Translations under genes and position numbers: made by a program
Assembly (NCBI RefSeq): GCF_015704865.1
Contig: NZ_JADQTO010000003.1
Coordinates: forward strand, 124,001 to 188,000
Direction of reading: 5' to 3'
From: Actinoplanes aureus
GTDB lineage: Bacteria > Actinomycetota > Actinomycetes > Mycobacteriales > Micromonosporaceae
DNA: 64,000 nt
Notes under the pieces: model-generated
Seen by the model: the letters and a program-made list of their open reading frames with translations, nothing else
What the model was told of the DNA's origin: nothing
Databases searched by the model: none
Shown here: positions 32,910 through 41,238 of the stretch, piece after piece
How the letters are laid out: each line of letters opens with the position of its first letter
How positions within the stretch are numbered: position 1 is the stretch's first letter

Positions 32910-33776
32910 ATGTCCACCGTGGTCCTGCTGACCCTCACCGGGCTCGGCCTCGCGGCCCTCTACTTCCTCATCGCGTCCGGCCTGTCCCTGGTCTTCGGCC
33001 TCGCCGGGGTGCTCAACTTCGCGCACGGCCTGTTCCTGTCCGTCGGCGCGTACGCGACCTGGTGGGCGGCGCCGCGCTGGGGCTGGCTGCCCGCCCTGGC
33101 GTTCGGCGTCGCCGTGGCCGCCGCCACCGGAGCCCTCGTCGAGCTGGTGCTGATCCGCCCGCTCTACACCCGGCACACCGAACAGGTCCTCGTCACCGTC
33201 GGCCTGTCCCTGGCCGGCGTGGCACTCCTGCAATCCGTCTGGGGCGCCGACGCCCGGGTCTTCCCCCGGCCGTCCTGGACCTCCTCGGTCGTCGGCGTCG
33301 GCGGCGCCCAGGTGCCGGCCGACCGGTTCCTGCTGATCGGCGTGGCCGTGCTGGTGCTGCTCGGGCTGCTGGCGTTCCTCCGGTTCACCCGCTACGGCCT
33401 GATCATCCGGGCCGGTGTGGAGAACCGGGCCATGGTCAGCGCGCTCGGCATCGACGTACGCAACGCGTTCACGCTGGTCTTCGCGATCGGCGGGGCGCTC
33501 GCCGGGCTGGCCGGCATCCTCGCCGGCATGTACTTCAGCTCCATCTCGCCCGGCCAGGGCGCCGCCCTGCTGATCTTCGCCTTCATCGTGGTGGTCATCG
33601 GCGGCCTCGGCTCGGTGGCCGGCGCGGCGGGCGCGGCCGTCGCCGTCGGGTTGCTGCAGCAGTTCGTGAACTACTACGGCACGGCCGGCGCGGGGGACGT
33701 GAGCGTGGTGGCGTTGCTCGCCGTCGTGCTCCTGCTGCGCCCCACCGGCCTGGCCGGAAAGGTGGCGACCGCATGA
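32910..33776 (+). CDS. livH: Branched-chain amino acid-type ABC transporter permease LivH
   Basis: A 288-residue permease with about eight hydrophobic helices. LIASGLSLVFGLAGVLNFAHGLFLSVGAYA at the N-terminus is diagnostic for LivH, and TRYGLIIRAGVENRAMVSALGIDVR is the EAA-like coupling loop. ATG at 32910 directly follows the livF stop; its end overlaps livM. Confidence 0.92.
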   Translation: MSTVVLLTLTGLGLAALYFLIASGLSLVFGLAGVLNFAHGLFLSVGAYATWWAAPRWGWLPALAFGVAVAAATGALVELVLIRPLYTRHTEQVLVTVGLSLAGVALLQSVWGADARVFPRPSWTSSVVGVGGAQVPADRFLLIGVAVLVLLGLLAFLRFTRYGLIIRAGVENRAMVSALGIDVRNAFTLVFAIGGALAGLAGILAGMYFSSISPGQGAALLIFAFIVVVIGGLGSVAGAAGAAVAVGLLQQFVNYYGTAGAGDVSVVALLAVVLLLRPTGLAGKVATA

Positions 33777-34891
33777 CGGACCTACTCCAGCCCACCGGCT
33801 CCTCCGCGGCCGTCGGTTCGCCCGGCCCGGCGCCGCGCGCGGGATGGCGCGCCTGGCTGCGCCGGGCCGCGCCGGCCCTGGTGCTGCTGCTGGCGGCGGT
33901 GCTGCCGTGGTCGACGCTCAGCCTGCCCGGGCTGTTCGAGGGCCCGCTGAACTCACCCGGCACGCTGCAACTGCTCGCCGTCTGCCTGGTGTTCGGCGGG
34001 CTGGCGCTCGGTTACGACCTGCTCTTCGGGCGTGCTGGGCTGCTCTCCTTCGGTCACGCGCTCTACATCGCCGCCGGGGCGTACGGGGTGGACATCCTGG
34101 TCAGCCACTACGGCTGGGACCTGTGGAGTGCGGCCGCGATGACCGTACTCGCCGCCGCGCTCCTCGCCGCCCTGCTCGGTTCGGTGGCGTTGCAGACCTC
34201 CGGGATTGCGTTCTCCATGGTCACGCTTGCCTTCGCCCAGGTCGGCCACATCGTGATCAACCGAGATCCGGGCGGTCTCACCGGCGGCGAGGAAGGCCTG
34301 CCGCTGGCCAGTGCGGGCCTGCCGGCCGCGTTCGTCGGCGTGGTCAACACGGTCAACCTGTACTGGCTCGCCCTCGCCTTCCTGACCGTGGTCGTCCTGG
34401 TGGTGCACACCATCGACCGCGCACCGCTGGGCCGCACACTGACCGGACTGCGCGACGACGAGCGGCGGATCGCGGTGCTGGGCCTGTCGCCGTACCGTCT
34501 GAAACTGCTCGCCTTCGTGCTGGCCGGCGCTCTGGCCGCACTCGGCGGCGTCACATACGCCCTGGTGGTCGGTGGCGCCTCACCGCACGTGGCCTCCTCC
34601 GAGCTGACCCTCTCGCTGATCGTGATGGCCGTGCTCGGCGGAGCCGGCACCCGCTGGGGAGCCGTCCTGGGCGGCATCCTCTACGCCTACCTGGACCAGC
34701 GGCTGGCCCGCCTCGGCGGTTCGCTGCCGGGCCCGCTCGGGGAGCCGCTGTTCGTCCTCGGCACGCTCTTCATCCTGGCGGTCTACTTCGTGCCCGGCGG
34801 TCTGGCCGGCCTCGGCGGCCGGCTGGAGCCGGTCCGCCGGGCGCTCGGCCTGCGGCGAGATCGCGCACATCCGCCGGCGGGCACGCCGTAG
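33773..34891 (+). CDS. livM: Branched-chain amino acid-type ABC transporter permease LivM
   Basis: A 372-residue permease with about nine helices. LALGYDLLFGRAGLLSFGHALYIAAGAYG is the LivM signature, and PLGRTLTGLRDDERRIAVLGLSPYRLKLLAFVLAG the coupling loop. The C-terminus ends in a short basic tail. ATG overlaps the livH stop (ATGA). Last gene of the operon, followed by a strong stem-loop. Confidence 0.92.
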   Translation: MTDLLQPTGSSAAVGSPGPAPRAGWRAWLRRAAPALVLLLAAVLPWSTLSLPGLFEGPLNSPGTLQLLAVCLVFGGLALGYDLLFGRAGLLSFGHALYIAAGAYGVDILVSHYGWDLWSAAAMTVLAAALLAALLGSVALQTSGIAFSMVTLAFAQVGHIVINRDPGGLTGGEEGLPLASAGLPAAFVGVVNTVNLYWLALAFLTVVVLVVHTIDRAPLGRTLTGLRDDERRIAVLGLSPYRLKLLAFVLAGALAALGGVTYALVVGGASPHVASSELTLSLIVMAVLGGAGTRWGAVLGGILYAYLDQRLARLGGSLPGPLGEPLFVLGTLFILAVYFVPGGLAGLGGRLEPVRRALGLRRDRAHPPAGTP

Positions 34892-34905
34892 GGCTGACGG
34901 ACCGG

Positions 34906-34941
34906 CGTCCCGGCCGGCACGGCCCCGTGCCGGCCGGGACG
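34906..34941 (+). terminator. Terminator of the liv operon
   Basis: Perfect 15-bp stem (CGTCCCGGCCGGCAC and its complement) with loop GGCCCC, 14 bases after the livM stop. It also faces the end of the convergent citrate synthase gene. Confidence 0.8.
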
Positions 34942-34980
34942 CGGCTCGCGGCCGCTGTCACAGCGACGACGATGCCCGGG

Positions 34981-36156
34981 TCAGGCGGGTGGGCGGCCCG
35001 CGTAGGCGCCGCTCGGGCGGAAGCGGCTCGGCCGGTCGGCGTACTCCTCCAGCGCGTGCGCGAGCCAGCCGGCCGTGCGCGCCACCGCGAAGACGGCCTC
35101 GCCGGCGTCGGCCGGCATGCCGTGGTGCAGGGCGAGCGCGGCCAGCGCGAGGTCGATGTTGGGGGCGACCCCGGACCGGGTACGCATCGCGTCGGCCAGC
35201 CGGATCGTCGTCTCCCGGACCGGGCCGTCGTCGAGCAGCTCGAACAGGACGGTGGCGCGCGGGTCGCCGCCGGGATAGAGCGGATGGCCGAAGCCGGGAA
35301 CCGGAATACCGGATCGCAGCCGGTCGGAGATGCCGGCGACCGGGTCCAGGCCGTTCACGGCCTCGGCGAGCATGGGGTACGCGAGCGCGCTGGCGGCACC
35401 GTGCAGAGGCCCGTCGAGTGCGGCGAGTCCCGCGCTGACCACCGCGTACGGGTGGGCGCGGGTGGACGCGGCGATCCGGGCGGCCAGAGTCGACGCGGCG
35501 AGATCGTGGTCGGCGAGCAGGATCAGGGCGGCGTCGAGTGAGCGCACCGCTGACTCGGTGGGCGGTGTGGCGGTCAGCCGGTACCAGAACGACTCGGCGA
35601 GCGAGGAGACCTGGACCGGCACGCCGGTGCGGGGCGGCAGGGCGTGCACCATGGTGGCCAGCAGCTGCCGGCCGGTGGCGACGACCGCGGCCGGGGCGGT
35701 GTCGAACCGCAGCGGGTCGGCGGCGGCGACCGCGGCGACCGTCACCCGCAGCCGGTCGGTGAGGCGGGCGGTCTCCGGTAGTGGCCTGGTCACCGCGGTG
35801 GCCAGCCGGTTCAGGTGGTAGTTGACCGGAAAGCCGGTGTGCGCCAGATCCCCGGTCCAGAGCAGGCTGGTCACCGCCTCGTAGGTGGACGTGCCGGCCA
35901 GCACGGTCGCGTCACGGCCGCGGTAGAACAGGCCGCCGTCCTTGATCAGCGTGATGCCGGTCTGGATGTTCGGCGTGGTGGTGCGCTTGCGGCCGGCCAC
36001 GAACGCGTCCACGTCGCCCTTCGCGAACAGGCTGCCCTTGCCGTCCGCGTTGCGGTGGCTGCTGAGCAGGCCGCGGCTCACATAGGCATACACGGTGGCG
36101 GGTTTGACGCCGAGCCGGCCGGCGACCTGTTCCGTTGTCAGCAGTTCCGCATCCAT
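34981..36156 (-). CDS. Citrate/2-methylcitrate synthase-like protein with N-terminal MerR-type HTH
   Basis: A 391-residue fusion. Residues 6-55 form a helix-turn-helix (TTEQVAGRLGVKPATVYAYVSRGLL) with a MerR/excisionase-like wing ending SLFAKGDVDAFVAGRK. Residues about 65-385 are a citrate-synthase fold. Catalytic residues are present: His252 in LDGPLHGAAS, His291 in GFGHPLY and Asp335 in PNIDLAL. The domain pair could make it an enzyme that senses oxaloacetate or acyl-CoA and acts as a DNA-binding regulator. It is divergent from a second citrate synthase with only 67 bp between, packed with inverted repeats, so autoregulation is likely by inference. Confidence 0.85.
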   Translation of the reverse strand: MDAELLTTEQVAGRLGVKPATVYAYVSRGLLSSHRNADGKGSLFAKGDVDAFVAGRKRTTTPNIQTGITLIKDGGLFYRGRDATVLAGTSTYEAVTSLLWTGDLAHTGFPVNYHLNRLATAVTRPLPETARLTDRLRVTVAAVAAADPLRFDTAPAAVVATGRQLLATMVHALPPRTGVPVQVSSLAESFWYRLTATPPTESAVRSLDAALILLADHDLAASTLAARIAASTRAHPYAVVSAGLAALDGPLHGAASALAYPMLAEAVNGLDPVAGISDRLRSGIPVPGFGHPLYPGGDPRATVLFELLDDGPVRETTIRLADAMRTRSGVAPNIDLALAALALHHGMPADAGEAVFAVARTAGWLAHALEEYADRPSRFRPSGAYAGRPPA

Positions 36157-36177
36157 GTGCGCATGCTCTCATATTGA

Positions 36178-36238
36178 CTGGATCAACATTGACAGCAGAT
36201 CATGTTGATTCCAGATTGAATTCATGTTGACTGTCAAT
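36178..36238. promoter_or_regulatory. Nested palindromes between the two citrate synthase genes
   Basis: CTGGATCAACAT (36178-36189) pairs with ATGTTGATTCCAG (36202-36214, one extra T), and ATTGACAG (36188-36195) pairs with CTGTCAAT (36231-36238). ATGTTGA recurs at 36224, covering the start codon of the plus-strand gene. It is A/T-rich against its surroundings, a likely operator for the HTH-citrate synthase. Confidence 0.6.
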
Positions 36239-37420
36239 CCAGGGCTTGCCGGTGTCATCGCGTTCGACACCGAGATCGCCGAACCGGACCGCGACGGCGG
36301 GGCGCTGCGTTACCGCGGCGTCGACATCCGCTCGCTGGCGGGCACCGTCTCTTTCGCCGACGTGTGGGGACTGCTCGCCGACGGCGACTTCCAGGCGGCG
36401 CTGCCGCCCGCCGAGCCGCTCCCGATCCCGGTGGCGACCGGCGACATCCGGGTCGACGTGCAGGCCGCGGTGTCCATGCTGGCCGCGCGGTGGCGGCTGG
36501 GCCAGCTGATCGACATCGACGAGCGGCAGGCGCGCGACGACCTGGCGCGCACGTCCGCCACCGTCCTGTCGTTCGTCGCCCAGGCCGCGCGCAGCACCCA
36601 GGCCGAGGGTGGGGCTCGGGCCGCGCGCAGCACCCAGGCCGAGGGTGGGGCTCGGGCCGCACGCAGCGCCTGGACCGCGGGCGGCGCCCGGCACGCCGTG
36701 CCGCAGCGCCTGGTCGACGCCGGCCGCACCGCGACCGAACAGTTCATGATCCGCTGGCAGGGCGAACCGGACCCACGCCACGTCGCCGCGATCGACCGGT
36801 ACTGGGTCTGCGCCGCCGAGCACGGCATGAACGCCTCCACGTTCACCGCCCGGGTCGTCGCCAGCACCGGCGCCGACGCGCCGGCCTGCCTGTCCGCGGC
36901 GATCTCCGCCCTGTCCGGCCCGCTGCACGGCGGCGCTCCCGCCCGCGCGCTCGGCATGGTCGAGGCCGTCGAGCGGGGCGCCGACGCCCGTGCCTACGTG
37001 CGGCGCATCCTGGACGGCGGCGGCCGCCTGATGGGTTTCGGTCACGCCATCTACCGGGCCGAGGACCCGCGAGCACGCATCCTGCGCGAGACGGCCCGGG
37101 AGCTGGGCGCACCCCGCTACGAGGTGGCGCGGGAACTGGAGCTGGCCGCCCTGGCCGAGCTGCGGGAGCGCAAGCCGGACCGGGTCCTGGAGACCAACGT
37201 GGAGTTCTGGGCCGCGGTGGTGCTGGACTTCGCCGGCGTGCCCGCCGAGATGCTGACGGCGATGTTCACATGCGCGCGCACGGCCGGATGGAGTGCGCAC
37301 ATCCTTGAGCAGAAGCGCCTTGCAAAGATCATCCGGCCATCAGCGGATTACGTCGGTCCGGGCGAGCGGGACGCGGCCGAGGTGCGTGGCTGGTCCGAGG
37401 CGCTGCGCCGCAACAGTTGA
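36224..37420 (+). CDS. Citrate synthase 2-like protein with an inserted 12-residue repeat
   Basis: A 398-residue citrate synthase of the actinobacterial CitA (Rv0889c-like) type. It has FDTEIAEPDRDGGALRYRGVDI at the N-terminus, His200 in EHGMNASTF, His235 in SGPLHGGAP, His274 in GFGHAIY, the NVEFWAAVVLDFAG segment where this subfamily carries Glu, and TAGWSAHILEQKR at the CoA site. Residues 121-156 are an Ala/Gly/Arg/Ser-rich insertion of three 12-residue units (AARSTQAEGGAR twice, then a diverged unit), absent from family relatives as far as I know. It keeps the frame and lies between helices of the large domain. The ATG is inside a palindrome. Confidence 0.87.
   Translation: MLTVNPGLAGVIAFDTEIAEPDRDGGALRYRGVDIRSLAGTVSFADVWGLLADGDFQAALPPAEPLPIPVATGDIRVDVQAAVSMLAARWRLGQLIDIDERQARDDLARTSATVLSFVAQAARSTQAEGGARAARSTQAEGGARAARSAWTAGGARHAVPQRLVDAGRTATEQFMIRWQGEPDPRHVAAIDRYWVCAAEHGMNASTFTARVVASTGADAPACLSAAISALSGPLHGGAPARALGMVEAVERGADARAYVRRILDGGGRLMGFGHAIYRAEDPRARILRETARELGAPRYEVARELELAALAELRERKPDRVLETNVEFWAAVVLDFAGVPAEMLTAMFTCARTAGWSAHILEQKRLAKIIRPSADYVGPGERDAAEVRGWSEALRRNS
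36584..36691 (+). repeat. In-frame 36-bp tandem repeat within the citrate synthase gene
   Basis: Units at 36584-36619, 36620-36655 (identical) and 36656-36691 (diverged). Each unit encodes 12 residues, so copy-number change would preserve the frame. Confidence 0.9.
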
Positions 37421-37445
37421 CCCGGCACAGGGAACCGGTCGCGGC

Positions 37446-37655
37446 GCGCGGTGAGGGCGCAGCGCCGTGACGGTCGGCCGGGCGTCGGCCACGCGGCTGC
37501 AATGCGCGGTGAGGGCGCAGCGTCGCGACGGTTGGCCGGGCGTAAGGGACGCGGCTGCGGTGCGCCCTGGGGGCGCAGCGTTGCGACGGTCGGCCGGGCG
37601 GAGGGGACGCGGCTGCGGTGGCGGCCCTGTGCCGCGACGATCGGCCGGCGCAGGT
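37446..37655. repeat. Tandem repeat, 58-bp period, three units and a partial
   Basis: Units begin near 37446, 37504 and 37562, with a shortened one at 37620. Each contains GCGCAGCG, then GACGGTCGGCCGGGCG or a variant, then ACGCGGCTGC. Period 58 is not a codon multiple, so it is non-coding. Confidence 0.8.
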
Positions 37656-37683
37656 GGTGTGCGGCGCCGCTGAGAAGCCGGAC

Positions 37684-37721
37684 GGCCCGGGCGGCGACCC
37701 CCCTTGACCGCCGCCCGGGCC
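37684..37721. terminator. Stem-loop between convergent genes
   Basis: GGCCCGGGCGGC pairs perfectly with GCCGCCCGGGCC around a 14-base loop, 6 bases past the convergent hydrolase stop. It can serve the citrate synthase gene as well. Confidence 0.7.
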
Positions 37722-37726
37722 GGGCT

Positions 37727-38563
37727 TCAGACCGCGACCTCGGCCAGCACCGGGCGGACCAGCTCGGCGAACTCCTCCGGCCGCTCGATCTGGGGCATGT
37801 GGCCGGTCCTGGCGAACATGTGCGACCTGGCGTGCGGGAACGCGGCCTGCGCCGCCGCCAGGTGGGCGCACGGCAGGATCAGGTCACAATCGCCCCAGAT
37901 GAGCATGGTGGGTCTGGGGTGTGCGGACACCCGCTGCAACAAGTCGGTGCGCCAGGCCGCGGCCACGCCGCGGAAGCCGCCCAGGGCGCGCGCCACCTCC
38001 AGATAGACCGGTGCGAAGTCCGGCTGGCGGGCGATCCTGATGGCCATCTCGATGCGTTCCCGGGTGACCATCGCGCGGTCGGCGAACAGCGTGCGTTCCA
38101 CTCTCGGCGCGGTCCACCTGTCGATGCGGCGCAGCATCTGGCGGCCCAGGACGGGGACGGCCAGCATGCGCAGCGCGACCGTGACCTCCTTGCCGAACCC
38201 GGCACTGTTGACGAGGGTCAATGTTGACACGCGGTCCGGCGCCGTGGTCAGCATCTGCATGGAGACGGCGCCACCCAAAGAGTTGCCCATCAAGTGCACC
38301 GGGCGGCTCTCGCCCAGCGTGTCCAGAGCCGCCCAGACTCCCTCGGCCAGGACGGGCAGTGTCGTGGGGGCGGGCATCCGCTGGGACAGGCCGAAACCGG
38401 GCATGTCCAGGCTGATCACCCGGTAGTCGCCCAGCAACTCGTGCTGCGGCCACCAATCTTCCAGGCTGCGGCCGATCCCGTGCAGCAGGACCACCGCCGG
38501 GGCGGCGGGGTCGCCTGTTTCGTGGAACCGGATGCGCGTACCCCGTACATCCAGGTAGTTCAT
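37727..38563 (-). CDS. Alpha/beta hydrolase
   Basis: A 278-residue hydrolase. VVLLHGIGRSLEDWWPQ is the oxyanion region, MGNSLGGAVSMQM the nucleophile elbow, WGDCDLILP the acid and RTGHMPQIERP the catalytic His. It resembles C-C bond hydrolases and lipases of the MhpC/LipV group. ATG at 38563 overlaps the stop of the SDR gene. Last gene of the TetR-DUF4873-BVMO-SDR-hydrolase operon; it could hydrolyse the ester or lactone made by the Baeyer-Villiger enzyme. Confidence 0.9.
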   Translation of the reverse strand: MNYLDVRGTRIRFHETGDPAAPAVVLLHGIGRSLEDWWPQHELLGDYRVISLDMPGFGLSQRMPAPTTLPVLAEGVWAALDTLGESRPVHLMGNSLGGAVSMQMLTTAPDRVSTLTLVNSAGFGKEVTVALRMLAVPVLGRQMLRRIDRWTAPRVERTLFADRAMVTRERIEMAIRIARQPDFAPVYLEVARALGGFRGVAAAWRTDLLQRVSAHPRPTMLIWGDCDLILPCAHLAAAQAAFPHARSHMFARTGHMPQIERPEEFAELVRPVLAEVAV

Positions 38564-39420
38564 TGCCGGACCACCGCCGTGCCGGCGCCGCGGGCGACCG
38601 TGAGTGCGCGCACGATGCGGGCGTGACCGACCGGCATGAGCCGGGCCAGCAGGTCCGGCGCCTTGGCGCTGGCGGCGATCAGCAGCCGGGCCTTGCGCTT
38701 CGCGACGGCCCGCAGGATCTGTTCCGCGGCCTTGTCCGGGGGATAGCTGAGCAGGGCGGCGAACAGCTGGCGATTGGGTTCGATCTCTTCTTCCGGTACG
38801 CGTGAGCCCACCAGCGCCGACTCCGCGATCCGCGTCCGGATGCCCCCGGGATGGACGGTGGTCACGCCGACGCCGTTGTCCAGCAGCTCGCTGCGCAACG
38901 ACTCGCTCAACCCGCGCAGGGCGAACTTGCTGGCGCTGTACGCACTCTGCCCGGGCGGCGCGATCAACCCGAACAGACTTGACACGTTGACGAGATGACT
39001 GCCCGGCGATGCAGTCAATGCGGGAATCAACATGTGCGTCATCAACATGGGTGCACGGAAGTTGACGTTCATGACGGTCTCGAACTGCTCGATCGACACT
39101 TGATCGAAGCGTCCGCCCAGCGCGACCCCGGCGTTGTTGATCAGCAGACCGATCGCCGGATGTTCGGCCAGGATCCGGTCGGCGAGGCCTTCGACGGCGG
39201 AGCGATCGGCCAGGTCGGCGACGATCGTCCGCACGGGCAGGGCCGGGTGGGCGGTGCGGATTCGGCCGGCGACCGCTTCCAGCCGGTCACCGTCGACGTC
39301 GATCAGGACCAGGTCGCTGCCGCGGAAGGCCAGGCCGTAGGCGAGTTGTTCGCCGATGCCGCTGGCCGCGCCGGTGAGCACGGCGGTCCGGCCGGCGAAC
39401 CGGTATTCGGGGAGTCTCAT
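38560..39420 (-). CDS. Short-chain dehydrogenase/reductase
   Basis: A 286-residue SDR. NAD(P) site TGAASGIG near residues 16-23, LIDVD (an Asp that favours NAD), NNAGVALGG, Ser in NVSSLFG and YSASKFALRGL. The C-terminal extension of about 60 residues (KAAEQILRAVAKRKARLLI) is typical of the SDR proteins found with EthA-like monooxygenases in mycobacteria. Translationally coupled on both sides by 4-base overlaps. It probably oxidises an alcohol to the ketone used by the BVMO. Confidence 0.9.
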   Translation of the reverse strand: MRLPEYRFAGRTAVLTGAASGIGEQLAYGLAFRGSDLVLIDVDGDRLEAVAGRIRTAHPALPVRTIVADLADRSAVEGLADRILAEHPAIGLLINNAGVALGGRFDQVSIEQFETVMNVNFRAPMLMTHMLIPALTASPGSHLVNVSSLFGLIAPPGQSAYSASKFALRGLSESLRSELLDNGVGVTTVHPGGIRTRIAESALVGSRVPEEEIEPNRQLFAALLSYPPDKAAEQILRAVAKRKARLLIAASAKAPDLLARLMPVGHARIVRALTVARGAGTAVVRQ

Positions 39421-40886
39421 CGGACCACCTCTTCTTTGCGGGTAGGTGCGGTACGCCGGGTGAACACCATGTCCCGGGTGACGTCGGCGCGCGGAGTGGT
39501 CAGCACCTCGCGCAGATAGTTCTGGCGCACGATCCACGGGTCGCGGTCGCCCTGCACCGGGAACGTGTCCAGGGCGCGCCGCACGTACCCGGAGGAGAGG
39601 TCGAGCAGCGGGCGGCCGGTGCCGGGCGGCGTCGCCGGGGTGGCGCTCGCGTAGCCGTGGCGCTCCATGTGGTCGAGCAGTCTGAGCAGGTAGCGGTGGG
39701 ACAGATCGGCGCGCAACGTCCACGAGGCGTTGACGTAGCCGATGCAGTAGGCGAAGTTCGGCACCCCGGACAGCATCAACCCGCGGTAGGTGGCCCGCCC
39801 GCCGACCTGGATCGGCTCGCCGTCCACGGCCAGCTCGATGCCGCCGACCGGCAGCAGCGACAGCCCGGTGGCGGAGACCACGACGTCGGCGTCGAGCACG
39901 GTGCCGGACTCGAGCCGGATGCCCTCCGGCACGAACGTCTCGATGTGGTCGGTCACCACCGACGCCCGCCCGGACGTGATCGAGGTGTAGAGGTCGCCGG
40001 CCGGGATCACGCAGAGCCGCTGGTCCCAGGGGTCGTAGCGGGGCTTGAAGTGCTCGTCCACGTACCCCGGATTCTCCAGGTAGCGCAGGGCGACGCGGCG
40101 CAGTGCGCGGCGCACCAGCCGCGGCCGGCGCCGGGCCACCTGGTAGAAGGCCTGTGTGAGCAGGATGTTCTTGGCGCGGGCGACGCGGTTCGCCGCCTTC
40201 GGCGGCAGCATGCGGCGGACCAGGTCGGCGATCACGTCCCGGTTCGGCAAGGGTGTGATGTACGTGGGCGAGCGCTGAAGCATCGTGACGTGCGCCGCGT
40301 CGGCGGCCATGGCCGGGACCAGCGTCACCGCGGTCGCGCCGCTGCCGATCACGACCACCCGCTTGCCGCGATAGTCCAGGTCCTCCGGCCAGAACTGCGG
40401 GTGCACGAGGAGGCCGCGGAAGTCCGCCATGCCGGGGAAGTCCGGCTGGTAGCCCTCGGTGTAGCTGTAGTAGCCGGCGCACCCGTACAGGAACTTGCAG
40501 GTGTAGACCTCGCCGCCGGCGGTCCGCACGGTCCAGCGGGCGTCCGGGGTGGACCAGTCGGCGCGGACCACCCGGGTGCCGAAGCGGATGTGCCGGGTGA
40601 TGCCGGCCTCCTCCGCGGTGTCCTCGATGTACCGCCGGATCTTGTCGCCGCCGGCCAGCGCCTCCGGCTCCCGCCACGGCCGGAACGGGTAGCTGAGGGT
40701 GAACATGTCGGAGTCGGAGCGGACGCCGGGGTAGCGGAACAGGTCCCACGTCCCGCCGATCGCGTCACGCGCCTCGAGAATCACGTACGTGTCCTGGGGC
40801 CGTTGCTTCTGCAGGCGCCACGCGGCGCCGATCCCCGAGAGGCCGGCGCCGACGATCAGCACGTCGAAGTGGCGGTCAGCCGGCAT
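39417..40886 (-). CDS. FAD-containing Baeyer-Villiger monooxygenase, EthA-like
   Basis: A 489-residue flavin monooxygenase, the length of mycobacterial EthA. FAD site GAGLSG (13-18) and NADPH site GSGATAV (181-187) are intact. The Baeyer-Villiger fingerprint F-x-G-x3-H-x3-W-P reads FRGLLVHPQFWP at 156-167. WDLFRYPGVRSDSDMF is also conserved. It would insert oxygen next to a ketone, or oxidise thioethers, with NADPH. ATG at 40886 overlaps the DUF4873 gene by 11 bases; a longer upstream reading is low-complexity and unlikely. Confidence 0.92.
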   Translation of the reverse strand: MPADRHFDVLIVGAGLSGIGAAWRLQKQRPQDTYVILEARDAIGGTWDLFRYPGVRSDSDMFTLSYPFRPWREPEALAGGDKIRRYIEDTAEEAGITRHIRFGTRVVRADWSTPDARWTVRTAGGEVYTCKFLYGCAGYYSYTEGYQPDFPGMADFRGLLVHPQFWPEDLDYRGKRVVVIGSGATAVTLVPAMAADAAHVTMLQRSPTYITPLPNRDVIADLVRRMLPPKAANRVARAKNILLTQAFYQVARRRPRLVRRALRRVALRYLENPGYVDEHFKPRYDPWDQRLCVIPAGDLYTSITSGRASVVTDHIETFVPEGIRLESGTVLDADVVVSATGLSLLPVGGIELAVDGEPIQVGGRATYRGLMLSGVPNFAYCIGYVNASWTLRADLSHRYLLRLLDHMERHGYASATPATPPGTGRPLLDLSSGYVRRALDTFPVQGDRDPWIVRQNYLREVLTTPRADVTRDMVFTRRTAPTRKEEVVR

Positions 40887-41238
40887 GCCCGGCCCCCTCG
40901 CTGGCCGGAGGGCTGGCCGGAGGGCTGGCAGGAGAGCCGGCCGGAGGGCTGGCCGGGAACCACGGTGGTGTGCCGGTGCCGGTGATCCGGACGCCACCCC
41001 AGGGGTCCGGATCACCGAGCTTCACCGGCGTCTCCCGCCGGTCGATGACGATCGCGGCCCGGCGCAGGCCGGCGCCGACCCGTTCACGCAGCATCTGGTC
41101 CGGCCCGGTCCGCCCGGCCCAGCGGAACCTGCCCTCGACCGGTTCGAAGTAGGCCGACATCCGCACCTCGACCGGGACCGGCCCGTCGTCCAGGCGTAAC
41201 GTCGCCGCTCCCCGGTACTCCTCTTGGTCGGTACTCAC
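40876..41238 (-). CDS. DUF4873 domain protein with Pro/Ala/Ser-rich tail
   Basis: A 120-residue protein from GTG 41238. DUF4873 is visible as EYRGAATLRLDDGPVPVEVRMSAYFEPVEGRFRWAGR and later GDPDPWGGVRITGTGTPPW. This domain also occurs fused to EthA-like monooxygenases, so it likely helps that enzyme. The last 20 residues are a PPAS/GSP-type low-complexity repeat, encoded by short repeats of GGCTGGC and GGAGGGCT. The start overlaps the TetR stop (GTGA). Confidence 0.78.
   Translation of the reverse strand: MSTDQEEYRGAATLRLDDGPVPVEVRMSAYFEPVEGRFRWAGRTGPDQMLRERVGAGLRRAAIVIDRRETPVKLGDPDPWGGVRITGTGTPPWFPASPPAGSPASPPASPPASEGAGHAG

Larger units (their letters stand above)
37421..37726. other. Gene-free interval with tandem repeat and stem-loop
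   Basis: About 300 bp after the citrate synthase gene. It contains the 58-bp tandem repeat (37446-37655) and a stem-loop (37684-37721). No gene is seen. Confidence 0.7.

Noticed and set aside
37446..37655. Possible CRISPR array
   Set aside because: Contiguous tandem units without spacers.
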